Below, one piece after another: positions 24,345 to 34,500 of a stretch of DNA of 64,000 nt. A program made the position numbers and the translations under genes. Each line of letters begins with the position of its first letter. Position 1 is the stretch's first letter. Below the pieces are notes generated by a model that was given only the letters and a program-made list of their open reading frames with translations, had not been told where the DNA came from and made no database searches. Location of the stretch: the NCBI GenBank assembly GCA_002506105.1, contig DAWU01000053.1, positions 46,639-110,638 on the forward strand, in the 5' to 3' direction. The stretch is from Methanolinea sp. UBA275 (GTDB taxonomy: Archaea > Halobacteriota > Methanomicrobia > Methanomicrobiales > Methanospirillaceae).

Positions 24345-27300
24345 ATGCACCACTCCAGTTCCGGCAGGGCGGGGATTCTCCTCGTTTCAGCCCTGCTCCT
24401 CATCACCGCGGTGCTGCTCCCCGTGACCGCAGAAGGTCTTCAGTCAGATTTCACAGCAATCCCTCTGACCGGACAGGTGCCGCTCACTGTAACGTTTACC
24501 AACCAGTCGACAAACCCTGTCACCTACCTCTGGTATTTTGGTGACGGATCCTCGACAAACCTGGCAGATCCCGTTCACCAGTATCTCGTTGCAGGCAATT
24601 ACACCGTGAGCCTCACGGTGACCAATGCAACCACGAGCGACACGACGGAGAAGGAAGATTACATCCACGTGTATCCGCAACCTCCTGTCGCAGGTTTCAC
24701 CGCAACTCCAACGACAGGACCTGCCGCACTCCCGGTCCAGTTCACTGATCTCTCCACCAATAATCCGACCTTATGGGAGTGGGACTTTGGTGATGCCATT
24801 TCTATAAACGGGACTGTGAAGAATCCCATCCACACCTACGCGAATCCGGGAGTCTACAATGTCACCCTGACTGCAACAAACACTGGTGGTTCTGATACTC
24901 TCACAAAAATAGAGTATATCACAGTCACTCCGCCCCCACCGGTCGCGAATTTTACCGGTGATAGCGGATGTAATCCCTGCCCTAATTTCACTGATACTTC
25001 TACAGGGAATCCAACCTCATGGTTATGGAATTTTGATGATGGCAACACTTCCACCCTGAAGAACCCTGACTTTTGCTACATCTCACCGGGAACATACAAC
25101 GTGACCCTCACAGTAAGTAACAGCTATGGATCGGATTCAACATCCCGGATGATCACAATATCTGCACCTCCAGTGGCTGACTTTACCTATGACTGTATGG
25201 GCCATTTCACAGACAATTCAACCGGGAATCCCACTTCATGGCTGTGGAATTTTGGTGATGGGGCAACCTCTACAGAAAAGAACCCTTGCCACACCTATAT
25301 TTCGCCGGGAATCTACAGCGTAACCCTCACAGTAACGAACGCCTGTGGTTCTGATTCCTTGACAAGGGTGGTTCCATCTGGACCCCCAGTGGCCGACTTT
25401 ACCTATGACTGTATGGGCCATTTCACAGACAATTCAACCGGAAATCCCACTTCTTGGTACTGGCAATTCGGGGATAGCTCGACCTCTACTTTACAGAATC
25501 CATCCCACACCTACACTGTACTCGGTGACTACAATGTGACCCTCACAGTAACGAACGCCTGTGGTTCTGATTCCTTGACAAGGGTGGTTTCCATTGGACC
25601 CCCTGTCGCAAATTTCAATGTTGAACCACCTACTAGAGGGATTGCACCCTTGAGTGTTTGTTACACCGACAATTCAACCGGGAATCCCACTTCATGGCTG
25701 TGGAATTTTGGTGATGGGGCAACCTCTACAGAAAAGAACCCTTGCCACACCTATATTTCGCCGGGAATCTACAGCGTAACCCTCACAGTAACGAACGCCT
25801 GTGGTTCGGATACCCTCACCCGGCACGATTACATCATCGCGACCAATCAACTCCCTGTCGCGTCATTTACTGCAAATAAGACGATGGGCAGCCCTCCCCG
25901 CTCAGTCCAGTTCACCGATACCTCATCAGGGGAGGATATCGCCAGCTGGGCATGGAATTTAGGTGATGGAGGCACATCAACCGAGCCGAATCCTGTATAT
26001 ACATACCAGAATCCAGGGCTATATTCCGTAACTCTTACGGTCGGAAATGATGGAGGCACGAACTCCACTACCAAGACCGACTACATACGGGTTTTCCAGA
26101 ACGTCCCCGTGGCAGATTTCATTGCCGAACCAACCTCCGGAACCAGCCCTCTTGTGGTGCAGTTCCATGACATTACACCCGGCACCCCGACGACATTTAT
26201 GTGGGACTTCGGCGATGGAGCGAAGTCACCGATGCAGAGCCCGTCACACACGTATGAGAACAGCGGGAACTATACCGTGAGCCTGACTGTCGGCACGTCT
26301 GGCGGAACGAATACAACAGTCAAGGAAGACTTCATCCAGGTCTCCCATGAATTCGATGTGCCGGTGGCCAATTTCACCACCGAGTACTTCTATTATGGCC
26401 GGTTCTATGCCTATGGCAGGTTCCAGGACACCTCCACAGGCAATCCGACTTCCTGGAACTGGACCTTTGGTGATGGGCATTATTCAGAATACCAGGACCC
26501 ATGGTATGAATATGAAGGGGTAGGATCCTACGATGTTACCCTGACGGTGAGCAATGCTGCAGGATCTGATTCTATCACGAAAGAAGCCTTCATCGTCATC
26601 CCAACTCCGGCACCTGAGGCGGACTTCTATGTAGCCCCCAGGGACAGGTATGGCAGCTTCCCGCTGACAGTACTGTTCCAGGACCAATCAGAGGGATCGA
26701 TTGACTGGGACACCCCGCCCGCCACGTATGAATGGGACTTCGGGGACGGAAGCCCCAATTCTACCGAGAGGGGCTCCGTCTACCATAACTACATGGCCGC
26801 CGGTACCTACACTGTCACCCTGACAGTGACAGACATTGGCGGGAGCGATACACTGACACGTGAGAACTATATCGGGCAGGCTCCGCCGCCGCAGCCGATT
26901 GCAGATTTCACCGCGACCCCGAAGAGCGGGTACGCTCCGCTTACCGTTGATTTCATCGACCAGTCGACGGGATCTCCCGCCCTGTCATATGCATGGGCAT
27001 TTGGAGACGGGACCGTCTCCACCGAGAAGGATCCCACTCACGTCTTCTCCACCCCGGGACTGTATAACATCACGCACGTGACGACCAACACAGGAGGAAG
27101 CGATTCGATCACCAAACCCGGATTCATCGAGGTGCTCCCCGCACCTGTGGAAATCCCGCTCAACGCGGAATTCACGTCTAATGTCACTACCGGCACTGTT
27201 CCACTGACGGTCCAGTTCCTGGACGCCTCTGAAGGATCTCCAAGTTCATGGTCATGGTATTTCGAGAGCGGGTATTACTACCTCGCGAATGAACTGGATA

Positions 27301-28478
27301 AGACCAGCCTCATCCCCGCACCCGGCGGCAACCAGATCTCGGCCGAGAAAAACCCGGTCATGACCTACGAGTCCCCCGGAAACTACACCGTGATACTGAC
27401 GGTCAGCAGGACCGGGGAGACCGACACTATAGAGAAAGTGGACTATATCCAGGTCACCCCGCCCCCGCCAACCGCTGATTTCTACGCTTACAACAACGAG
27501 GGGCCTGCTCCCCTTGAGGTCGAATTCGATGCCTATGTCCCCTACTGGTACTACATCGACAACTGGACATGGGATTTCGGTGACGGAACGGGAGAGACAA
27601 AGACCAGTCCGTGGACGCTGCATACCTACCAGAACCCCGGACTTTACAATGTGACCCTCTCTGTAACCAGCCCGTATGGTTCTGATATTTCCACTCAGGT
27701 GAATTGTGTCAACGTCACTCAAGTTCTGCCCCCTGTTCCCTCTTTCGATGCAGTACCCGAATCGGGGAACGCCCCATTATCCGTCACATTCACTGATACT
27801 TCTTCGGGAACGGTAACGACCCGGCTCTGGGACTTCGGTGACGGGACCACGGTATGGGCCAACGCAACGGCAGAAGTGACCCACACATACCCGCTTCCCG
27901 GGACCTACACGGTCAGCCTGACTGCGGGGAACGAGGGCGGGCAGGCAATCGTTGAGATGCCGGATCTCATCACTGTCAATCCATCCGGACCTCTGCCCGA
28001 TGCAAAGTTCCGCCAGAGCCCGGGCATGGGATATGCGCCACTGACAGTTGCATTCACCGACCTCTCCACGGGCTCCCCGCTGAAATGGGAGTGGGACTTT
28101 GGTGACGGATCAGGCTCTGCACTCCAGAATCCCTCGCACACCTTCACCGATGCAGGAAGGTTTACCGTCACACTTACCGTCTACAACAGCGGCGGGTCGG
28201 ACTCATACTCGACGACCGTGTGGGTGAGGGCCCCCAGGGCACCGGTTGCGTACTTCATGACCGACCGCACTTTCGGGCAGGCACCCCTGTCTGTGCACTT
28301 CACAGACAGATCCGTGAACAGCCCGACCAGCTGGTCGTGGGACTTTGGTGACGGGGTAATCTCAATCGAAAAGAATCCCACACACACCTATACAACCCCT
28401 GGCACCTACTTCGCGAAACTGACGGTGGCAAATGCCGGAGGGAGCAGCAGCACCAGCCGTAAGATCTACGTGAGATAA
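24345..28478 (+). CDS. Giant PKD-repeat secreted protein
   Basis: The 1377-residue protein has a signal peptide (hydrophobic residues ~10-28 ending PVTAEG). It then carries 16 PKD domains of about 80 residues, counted from the WxWDFGDG-like turns followed by SPxHTYxxPGxYxVTLTV and GGSDTLT. No enzyme domain, membrane anchor or sorting signal is visible at the end (STSRKIYVR). PKD repeats form beta-sandwich rods and are common in archaeal surface layers, sheaths and adhesins. The DNA of domains 4 to 6 is strikingly repetitive (see repeats at 25212 and 25668), so copy number probably changes by recombination. A T-run at 28500-28508 follows the stop. Confidence 0.9.
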   Translation: MHHSSSGRAGILLVSALLLITAVLLPVTAEGLQSDFTAIPLTGQVPLTVTFTNQSTNPVTYLWYFGDGSSTNLADPVHQYLVAGNYTVSLTVTNATTSDTTEKEDYIHVYPQPPVAGFTATPTTGPAALPVQFTDLSTNNPTLWEWDFGDAISINGTVKNPIHTYANPGVYNVTLTATNTGGSDTLTKIEYITVTPPPPVANFTGDSGCNPCPNFTDTSTGNPTSWLWNFDDGNTSTLKNPDFCYISPGTYNVTLTVSNSYGSDSTSRMITISAPPVADFTYDCMGHFTDNSTGNPTSWLWNFGDGATSTEKNPCHTYISPGIYSVTLTVTNACGSDSLTRVVPSGPPVADFTYDCMGHFTDNSTGNPTSWYWQFGDSSTSTLQNPSHTYTVLGDYNVTLTVTNACGSDSLTRVVSIGPPVANFNVEPPTRGIAPLSVCYTDNSTGNPTSWLWNFGDGATSTEKNPCHTYISPGIYSVTLTVTNACGSDTLTRHDYIIATNQLPVASFTANKTMGSPPRSVQFTDTSSGEDIASWAWNLGDGGTSTEPNPVYTYQNPGLYSVTLTVGNDGGTNSTTKTDYIRVFQNVPVADFIAEPTSGTSPLVVQFHDITPGTPTTFMWDFGDGAKSPMQSPSHTYENSGNYTVSLTVGTSGGTNTTVKEDFIQVSHEFDVPVANFTTEYFYYGRFYAYGRFQDTSTGNPTSWNWTFGDGHYSEYQDPWYEYEGVGSYDVTLTVSNAAGSDSITKEAFIVIPTPAPEADFYVAPRDRYGSFPLTVLFQDQSEGSIDWDTPPATYEWDFGDGSPNSTERGSVYHNYMAAGTYTVTLTVTDIGGSDTLTRENYIGQAPPPQPIADFTATPKSGYAPLTVDFIDQSTGSPALSYAWAFGDGTVSTEKDPTHVFSTPGLYNITHVTTNTGGSDSITKPGFIEVLPAPVEIPLNAEFTSNVTTGTVPLTVQFLDASEGSPSSWSWYFESGYYYLANELDKTSLIPAPGGNQISAEKNPVMTYESPGNYTVILTVSRTGETDTIEKVDYIQVTPPPPTADFYAYNNEGPAPLEVEFDAYVPYWYYIDNWTWDFGDGTGETKTSPWTLHTYQNPGLYNVTLSVTSPYGSDISTQVNCVNVTQVLPPVPSFDAVPESGNAPLSVTFTDTSSGTVTTRLWDFGDGTTVWANATAEVTHTYPLPGTYTVSLTAGNEGGQAIVEMPDLITVNPSGPLPDAKFRQSPGMGYAPLTVAFTDLSTGSPLKWEWDFGDGSGSALQNPSHTFTDAGRFTVTLTVYNSGGSDSYSTTVWVRAPRAPVAYFMTDRTFGQAPLSVHFTDRSVNSPTSWSWDFGDGVISIEKNPTHTYTTPGTYFAKLTVANAGGSSSTSRKIYVR
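25212..25351 (+). repeat. 140-bp direct repeat, copy 1, within the PKD gene
   Basis: The 140 bases are identical to 25668-25807, an offset of 456 bp (exactly 152 codons, so the frame is kept). The repeat covers most of one PKD domain from the DNSTGNPTSW region to TNACG. Identity this long in a family that otherwise diverges strongly points to recent duplication or gene conversion. Confidence 0.9.
25668..25807 (+). repeat. 140-bp direct repeat, copy 2, within the PKD gene
   Basis: Second copy of the 140-bp identical segment. Shorter near-identical blocks also link 25174-25230 with about 25389-25447, and the TNACGSDSLTRVV codons around 25331-25370 with 25548-25588, so the whole 25.17-25.81 kb stretch is a young mosaic of repeats. 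Confidence 0.9.
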
Positions 28479-28497
28479 AGAGAAGCCCCATCCAGGG

Positions 28498-28509
28498 GAT
28501 CTTTTTTTC
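28498..28509 (+). terminator. T-rich terminator after the PKD gene
   Basis: A run of eight T lies about 20 bases after the PKD stop codon and before the convergent hypothetical gene. It fits archaeal U-tract termination. Confidence 0.45.
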
Positions 28510-28558
28510 CGGGTTGCGTTATTTCCTGGATTTATGCCGGAAACAACCCGTGTAATCA

Positions 28559-29083
28559 TTATTGTGCATTCATGTACCGGGGGCCGGGTGGTTTTTCGGA
28601 GGGTTCCCCTGATTGGGGAAGGATCGTCTTTAAAAATGCAATCCCTTCTGATCCCTGACTCACCACAGCCTGGAGTGCCCGGTCGAGATCCTTCACGCTG
28701 AAATCATAGTAAAAAGGAAAGATATACCTTGATAGGGTGAAGCCAACGACCCTGCCATCCTCGAGAATTCTTGAAAACCCTGTGAGAGGTGACGTGAATG
28801 CCTTGGTGAGCTCGTAAATGAAGTGGGGGTCCTTCTTGTCGTAGTAACTGCTCAGGGTGTCGGCCTCAGGACCCTGTGCAAGGGTTATCTGGAACGCCAC
28901 AATAAAATACGCCTTGCCTTTCTGGTTCTCAATGAGAATGGGGAAGTCCCCGAACTTGATCCAGAATCCGCGAAAATCTCCCTCGTCGAACTCACTGATA
29001 ACGTTCACATCGATCTCCGCCAGGTATTGCCGGAGCTCGTCAAGCACCACCGCGTCCTCCTTCTTCGCAACAGGTCCGGGCAT
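28559..29083 (-). CDS. Conserved-looking hypothetical protein
   Basis: ATG 29083 gives 174 residues starting MPGPVAKKEDAVVLDELRQYL. The mixed alpha/beta composition has aromatic-rich strands (FWIKFGDFPILIENQKGKAYFIVAFQITLA) and a C-terminal Pro-rich tail. No cysteine pairs, membrane helices or nucleotide motifs are seen. It loosely resembles archaeal DUF2299-type or CesT-like chaperone folds, but I cannot confirm this. The open frame extends 18 codons upstream. The gene is convergent with the PKD gene. Confidence 0.6.
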   Translation of the reverse strand: MPGPVAKKEDAVVLDELRQYLAEIDVNVISEFDEGDFRGFWIKFGDFPILIENQKGKAYFIVAFQITLAQGPEADTLSSYYDKKDPHFIYELTKAFTSPLTGFSRILEDGRVVGFTLSRYIFPFYYDFSVKDLDRALQAVVSQGSEGIAFLKTILPQSGEPSEKPPGPRYMNAQ

Positions 29084-29336
29084 ATACGTGGTGATTATGC
29101 ACCAACGATAGTTTAGCTTTTCCCACCAGCCTTTCAAGTGTCAAACCGCGAGGTTCGATGAATATAAATAATGATCCCGTTCTCTTTGGTTCTTGGCGCC
29201 AGGAGGGTCGCATACACTCTGGCCTGACGCCCGGGAGAAGCACCGGGTCCTCTCGTGGGATCCGGCCTACCATGCTTGTTCCCGATCCCAAAATGCAGGA
29301 GGTGTAACCATAGTGGAGTACCAGCATCGCACTCTC

Positions 29337-29720
29337 ATGTTGCCAGGCATCATCATCATGTGCCTTTTCATACTACCGGCAGCAGGAGCAGCCCTGGTTC
29401 TTGAGTGTCCGGAATCTCTCTTCTGCCCCCCACAGCAGCAAAGCCCCCTTTACCTGGACGCTCTATACTCATTTGGCACATCATCCTCCCCCCTTCAAGA
29501 GGCCGCGCTGAACGCAGCACAGGGGGATCCTGGCCTTTCAGGATCAGAATCCTCCCCCAAGGGCTCTTTTGCAGAGGGCAGGATGTCGGCCTGGGTGAAC
29601 CAGCACTCGATGTATGGCAATGCACAGGGAGTGGTCTCCGAATTCGAGTACCACCAGATGGTGACCGCAAGCGGGCAGATACAGGGTTTCCATTTCTCTG
29701 CCTCTTGGGTCTCATCATGA
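29337..29720 (+). CDS. Small secreted protein of unknown function
   Basis: From ATG 29337 the protein has 127 residues beginning MLPGIIIMCLFILPAAGAAL, a clear signal peptide. The mature part is Ser/Gln-rich and has two cysteines close together (LECPESLFCPPQ). I do not recognise it. A GTG at 29313 could extend the N-terminus by eight residues. It ends about 100 bases before the convergent DNA polymerase IV gene. The opposite strand also has an open frame here, but without a signal or a family resemblance. Confidence 0.5.
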   Translation: MLPGIIIMCLFILPAAGAALVLECPESLFCPPQQQSPLYLDALYSFGTSSSPLQEAALNAAQGDPGLSGSESSPKGSFAEGRMSAWVNQHSMYGNAQGVVSEFEYHQMVTASGQIQGFHFSASWVSS

Positions 29721-29820
29721 GAACGAAGCGCTCCCCTTCCCCCAGGGGATCGCGCACACATTTTTTCCTCTTGAATTTCCACAGCACCACTCTCCATTCG
29801 TCGCCCTGTCCGGGCATGTC

Positions 29821-30933
29821 TTATGAAGAGAAATCCCCGATTGTCCTCTGGGTGCTGTCGATGGTCGCAATAGACGAGAGCCGAAGCCCCACGAGCCTGA
29901 TCTTCTTCCCTGCGACGAGGGGGAGTGCGAGGTCCCGTGCGGTGCTCAGGATCGCACGGGGGTCCCTGGTATGACAGGGCAATGAGCGGGCCCTTGTCAC
30001 CGTTGAAAAGTCCGAGAACCTGATCTTGATAGTGATCGTCCTGACAAGAAGGTCCAGATGATCGAGATCACTGCAGAGAATCCTGCTCATTCCTTCAAGC
30101 GTCTCGAGTATATGCCCGGGATCTTCGCAATCCTGCAAAAATGTCGTCTCCCTGCTGATGGATTTGCTCCCTGAGAATTCAATGACTTCGGAAGTATCAA
30201 CGCCGTCTACAAGGTCCCGGACCTGAACCGCCCCTTTCCCGAAGATGTCACGGAGAACCTGGATGTCAGTCCGGGAAATATCCCCAATAGTGGAGATGTT
30301 CTTCTGCCGGAGGAAAATGGCAGTCTTCCGACCAATGCCGGGAATCCGGGTCACCGGGAGGGGATGGATCAACTCCGCAACCTGCGAGGGTTGTATGACA
30401 ACAAGGCCGCCGGGTTTTTTCATATCGGAAGCGATCTTGGCAATGGTCTTTCCTGACCCTATCCCGACAGAGCATGAGAGATGCTCCGCTGACATAATGT
30501 CATCCTTGATCCGCTCTGCCATGGCTCCTGCCCATGTAAAGTTCCCGAGAGTTGAGACATCGAGATACGCCTCGTCGATGCTCACCTGCTGGAAACGATC
30601 GGCGTATCCTTTCAGGATCGCCATGATCCGATCAGACACCTCTGAATAAAGGCGGTATCGCGGGCTCATAAAGACCGCGTCCGGGCAGAGGCGGTATGCC
30701 CGGGATATAGCCATGGCAGAATGGATGCCATACTTCCTTGCTTCATACGAGCACGTGCAGACAACCCCCCTCCCTTCACCCTTCATCGGGTCTGCACCTA
30801 TCACCACGGGTTTTCCAGCAAGGTCCGGGTGTTCGCGAACCTCGACCGAAGCAAAAAAACTGTCCATGTCGACGTGCATGACAATCCGCGGGGAATCCCG
30901 GGTATGTGCGCCGGGTCGCAGGGTTTCATTCAT
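29821..30933 (-). CDS. dinB: DNA polymerase IV (Y family)
   Basis: A translesion polymerase of 370 residues. Catalytic carboxylates are seen in VMHVDMDSFFASVE at the N-terminus and QVSIDEAYLDVS near residue 110, with the YEARKYGIHSAM finger motif between them. The helix-hairpin-helix (IPGIGRKTAIFLRQKNI) and the little-finger domain follow. The start overlaps the stop of a small coiled-coil gene as ATGA, which is unusual for dinB. It should bypass damaged bases; no LexA-type regulation is expected in archaea and no operator is visible. Confidence 0.95.
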   Translation of the reverse strand: MNETLRPGAHTRDSPRIVMHVDMDSFFASVEVREHPDLAGKPVVIGADPMKGEGRGVVCTCSYEARKYGIHSAMAISRAYRLCPDAVFMSPRYRLYSEVSDRIMAILKGYADRFQQVSIDEAYLDVSTLGNFTWAGAMAERIKDDIMSAEHLSCSVGIGSGKTIAKIASDMKKPGGLVVIQPSQVAELIHPLPVTRIPGIGRKTAIFLRQKNISTIGDISRTDIQVLRDIFGKGAVQVRDLVDGVDTSEVIEFSGSKSISRETTFLQDCEDPGHILETLEGMSRILCSDLDHLDLLVRTITIKIRFSDFSTVTRARSLPCHTRDPRAILSTARDLALPLVAGKKIRLVGLRLSSIATIDSTQRTIGDFSS

Positions 30934-31142
30934 TCAGAAGAGTTCTCCGGTGGCAACGTGATCTCTGAGGCTGGTTGAAGCGCAGCGATCCTCATCTCCA
31001 GGCTCTTAATCTCGGCCTTGAGCTTCATATTCTCTCTCAAAAGTTTGTTCAGCGTCACCATGAGTGCGGCATTCTCATTCGAGAGTATTTCTATCCGATG
31101 CTCAAGCCGTTCGATATATTCGCTTTTTTCATCCCTGTCCAT
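30930..31142 (-). CDS. Coiled-coil mini-protein coupled to dinB
   Basis: ATG 31142 (MDRDEKSEYIERLEHRI) gives 70 residues, almost all one amphipathic helix with heptads (IERLEHRIEILSNENAALM, LLRENMKLKAEIKSLEMRI). That is a dimeric coiled coil or leucine-zipper type. The stop overlaps the dinB start as ATGA, so the two are translated together. No DNA-binding basic region precedes the zipper. A longer start at 31172 adds ten residues. Function is unknown; a partner for the polymerase is a guess from coupling alone. Confidence 0.6.
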   Translation of the reverse strand: MDRDEKSEYIERLEHRIEILSNENAALMVTLNKLLRENMKLKAEIKSLEMRIAALQPASEITLPPENSSE

Positions 31143-31522
31143 GGTGCGGGCAATCCTTACACACATCTCCACAATCCAATAACAAATAGATTCCGATCAA
31201 TCGGCGTTAAATCCTAAAATGCAAGGTTAAATTTCCCCCGATATGTACCCTGCAGGTACATCTGGATATCATTGTCCTGAAACATCACCGGGGCTATTCC
31301 CGGAGACAGTATCGGGGTGTACCAGGATGGACCGTCAATCACGGAAACACCCGGGATCATCAATAATTTTCATTCAATACCCCGGTTCCGTACCAAAAAC
31401 AGCATCGTCCAGCCAACAATACCAGTACCTATATACAAATATTTAGCATATCTTTCGATGGTAGCACTCCCCGGGATCCAAAAAGTGCACATTCCCGGCA
31501 AGGTTACGCGTGTGAAGTCTTT
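31143..31522. other. Divergent promoter region between the dinB unit and the sensor kinase
   Basis: No gene is evident. A perfect inverted repeat TGTACC-CTGCA-GGTACA spans 31244-31260, and an AT-rich ACAAATATTTAGCATATC element at 31435-31453 may be the TATA box of the sensor kinase. Two short open frames here have no recognisable product. Confidence 0.4.
31244..31260. promoter_or_regulatory. Inverted repeat, possible operator
   Basis: TGTACC and GGTACA are perfect 6-bp inverted arms separated by five bases, placed in the divergent region about 100 bases before the coiled-coil gene and 260 before the sensor kinase. Its size fits a dimeric helix-turn-helix site; no regulator is encoded nearby. 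Confidence 0.35.
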
Positions 31523-34500
31523 ATGAGTCTCTTATCCCCAAAACAGCCCTTCAGGACGCAGTTGATGGTGGTGATTTTCTCTCTTATCATCATCATGGTG
31601 ATCGCCGGTATCACCATCAACTACACCATCATGGCCCGGGATTACCAGGAGAATGAGCAGACACTCCGGAATATGACAGAGGCCAATCTCGTCTCATCCT
31701 TCATCCGCATGGATACCGGGCTGAAGATGTACGACAATACCTACAATGACCGGATGGAGGAAGGCTTCTCGATCGTAATGGAGGAGTACAACCTCTCAGG
31801 TGGAGATCCCTCGCATATGGATCTTCTGGGACTCAAAGAGAGGACAGGAATGTCCATCTACATCATCAATACATCAGGGGTGATCGAGTACTCAACATCC
31901 CCTCCCGATATCGGTCTTGATTTTTCTGTCATATACCCCGATTTCTACCAGTACCTGCAGACGATATGGTACACCCCCGGGTTTTATCCTGACCGTATCG
32001 TTACGGAATGGGTGAGTGGAGCCCTCACCAAATTCGCCTATATGCCGACGTATGATCATCGCTACGTGATTGAACTGGGTCTCACATCGGAGAGGATTGC
32101 TGCGGAGCGGAGAGGTCTGCGGTACGGCGATATACGGGAAGATGCCCAGGAGTTCAATCCGTATATCGACGAGATCCGCATATGGCAGAAGCAGAAAAGG
32201 GTTGTGGGCAATGCGAGTTACAATCCCGACGCCGCACAGTCTGAAACCCTCGATCGGATCTTAAGAGATCGTACAAGCCTCGAATTCTCTGACCCGGATG
32301 GAAAGAGGTTGAGGAAGTGGCTCTTCGTAGATATGCGGGATCCGCGGTATGCCGCAGACATGAGCCTTATCGTGGAGATCGTATACAATAAAGCCAAAAT
32401 AGAGAGCGACCTCCAGACGCTCGTATTCTACCATCTCCTCGTAGCAGGAATCGGGCTCTTCGGAGGTGGTATCCTCGCATTTATTCTCGCACGCAGGTTC
32501 TCAAAACCCATCCAGGGGATAGTCGCCGATGTCGATCGTATCTCCCAGGGAGACCTTTCCCATCGCATCTCTCCACCGACAGCGGTCGAATTTGAGAGCA
32601 TCGAGACCAGCATCAATGCCATGGTGCAGACCCTCAAGGGGACAATCCTCCAGTTGCAGGAGAGTGAGGATGCCCTCAAGAAAAGCGAGGAGAGGTACCG
32701 CTCTGTGGTGGAGACACAGAACGAGATGATCGCGAGGTTCCTTCCTGATGGAACCCACGTCTTTGTGAATGATACCTACTGCAGGTATTTTGGACTCTCC
32801 TGCAGCGGGATCATCGGAACACAATTCAGGCCAACAGTATTCCCCGATGATATTCCCGCGCTCAATGGGTATTTCACAACGTTTTCCCCGGAGCACCCTG
32901 AAGGGACCATTGAGCACAGAATAATCCTCCCGGGTGGCGAGGTTCGCTGGCAGCAGTGGAACGACCGAGCCCTGTTCGATACTGCCGGGAACATCCTCGA
33001 ATACCAGTCTGTGGGAAGAGATATCACCGACCGGAAAAATACGGACGCAGCGTTCCAGGCCATGGTAAAGAGCATGGTCGGCACCACAGGTATTGACTCA
33101 CTCAGAAAAATTGCAGAGAATATCAGCTCCTGGCTTTCCGCGGACTGCGTCATGATCGGAGATCTCCAGCCAGACATGGAGGGAGTCAGGGTCCTCGCGA
33201 TGTATCTTGACGGGAAGGTAATTCCCGGATATTCTTACTCCCTGAAAGGAACACCTTGCCAGAATACCGTGGATAAAGGATACTGTATATTCCACGATAA
33301 TGTGGCACAGTTGTTCCCTGGCAGCAGGGACCTCATTGAACTCCATATCCGGGGATATCTCGGCACCCCGCTACGGAATGCAGAAGGCCAGGTCGTGGGG
33401 GTCATGTGTGCTCTCTTCAGGAATCCCATTCAACCGATTCCATCCCTGAAGGAGATCATCGCGATCATCGCAGTGAAAGCATCAGCAGAGATCGAGCGAA
33501 TGCGGATAATTGCCGTACTAGAAGAGAGCGAGGAAAAGTACCGCACTCTTGTCGAGAGTGCCAACAGTATAATCTTACGATTCACTTCTGATGGGACCAT
33601 CACTTTTGCAAACCCCTACGCACTCTCGTTCTTCGGATTTTCCCGTGACGCGCTGCTGGGCAGGAACGTGGTGGGATCCATCGTCCCGGAAACAGACCGT
33701 GACAACAGGGACCTGCGAAAGATGATCCTGGATATCACAATCCACCCTGACCTGTACAAGGTTCACCAGAATGAGAATATGAAGCGTGACGGGAAGCGGG
33801 TCTGGATCTCGTGGACCAACAAGGTCATCCAGAGTCCCGGCAGTGATGTGAGCGAGGTGCTCTCGATTGGAAACGACATCACACGACTGAAAGAGATGGA
33901 AGAGGAACTCCAGCTTCTGAATGAGATGCTCGAGCAGAAGGTTGCCGAACGAACATTGGATCTCGAGAATGCGAACAAGGAACTGGAGGCGTTCAGTTAT
34001 TCGGTCTCTCACGACCTGAGAGCACCACTCCGGGCTATCGACGGGTTCTCCTATATGCTCCTCTCGAAACACTCAGACCAGCTGTCCGAAGAGGGTGCAC
34101 GGTACCTCGAGCGCATCCGGTACAACGTCTACCAGATGGGGCAGTTGATCGATGCCATCCTGAATTTCTCCCGTATGTCCCGGCAGCCGCTCGTGGACCA
34201 GACTGTCTATCCTTCTCCTCTCGTAAAGGAGATCATAGAAGAACTCCTGCCGCAGGGTGAGGGCAGGGATATCAAGTTCAACATCAAGGAATTACCCCCC
34301 CTCACTGGCGATCCCTCGCTTGTCAGGCAGGTATTCTCAAACCTCCTCTCGAATGCAATGAAATTCACAAGGAAACGCGATCCTGCAAAGATCGAGGTGG
34401 GCAGCATGGAAAAGGATGGGAGGATCGTGTATTATGTCAGGGATAACGGGGTCGGCTTTGATATGCAGTATCGCGACAAGATATTCGGGGTATTCCAGAG

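Noticed and set aside
29368..29817. Minus-strand 149-residue frame opposite the secreted protein gene
   Set aside because: It is the shadow of the plus-strand frame, arginine- and proline-rich without a family resemblance, whereas the plus strand has a signal peptide.
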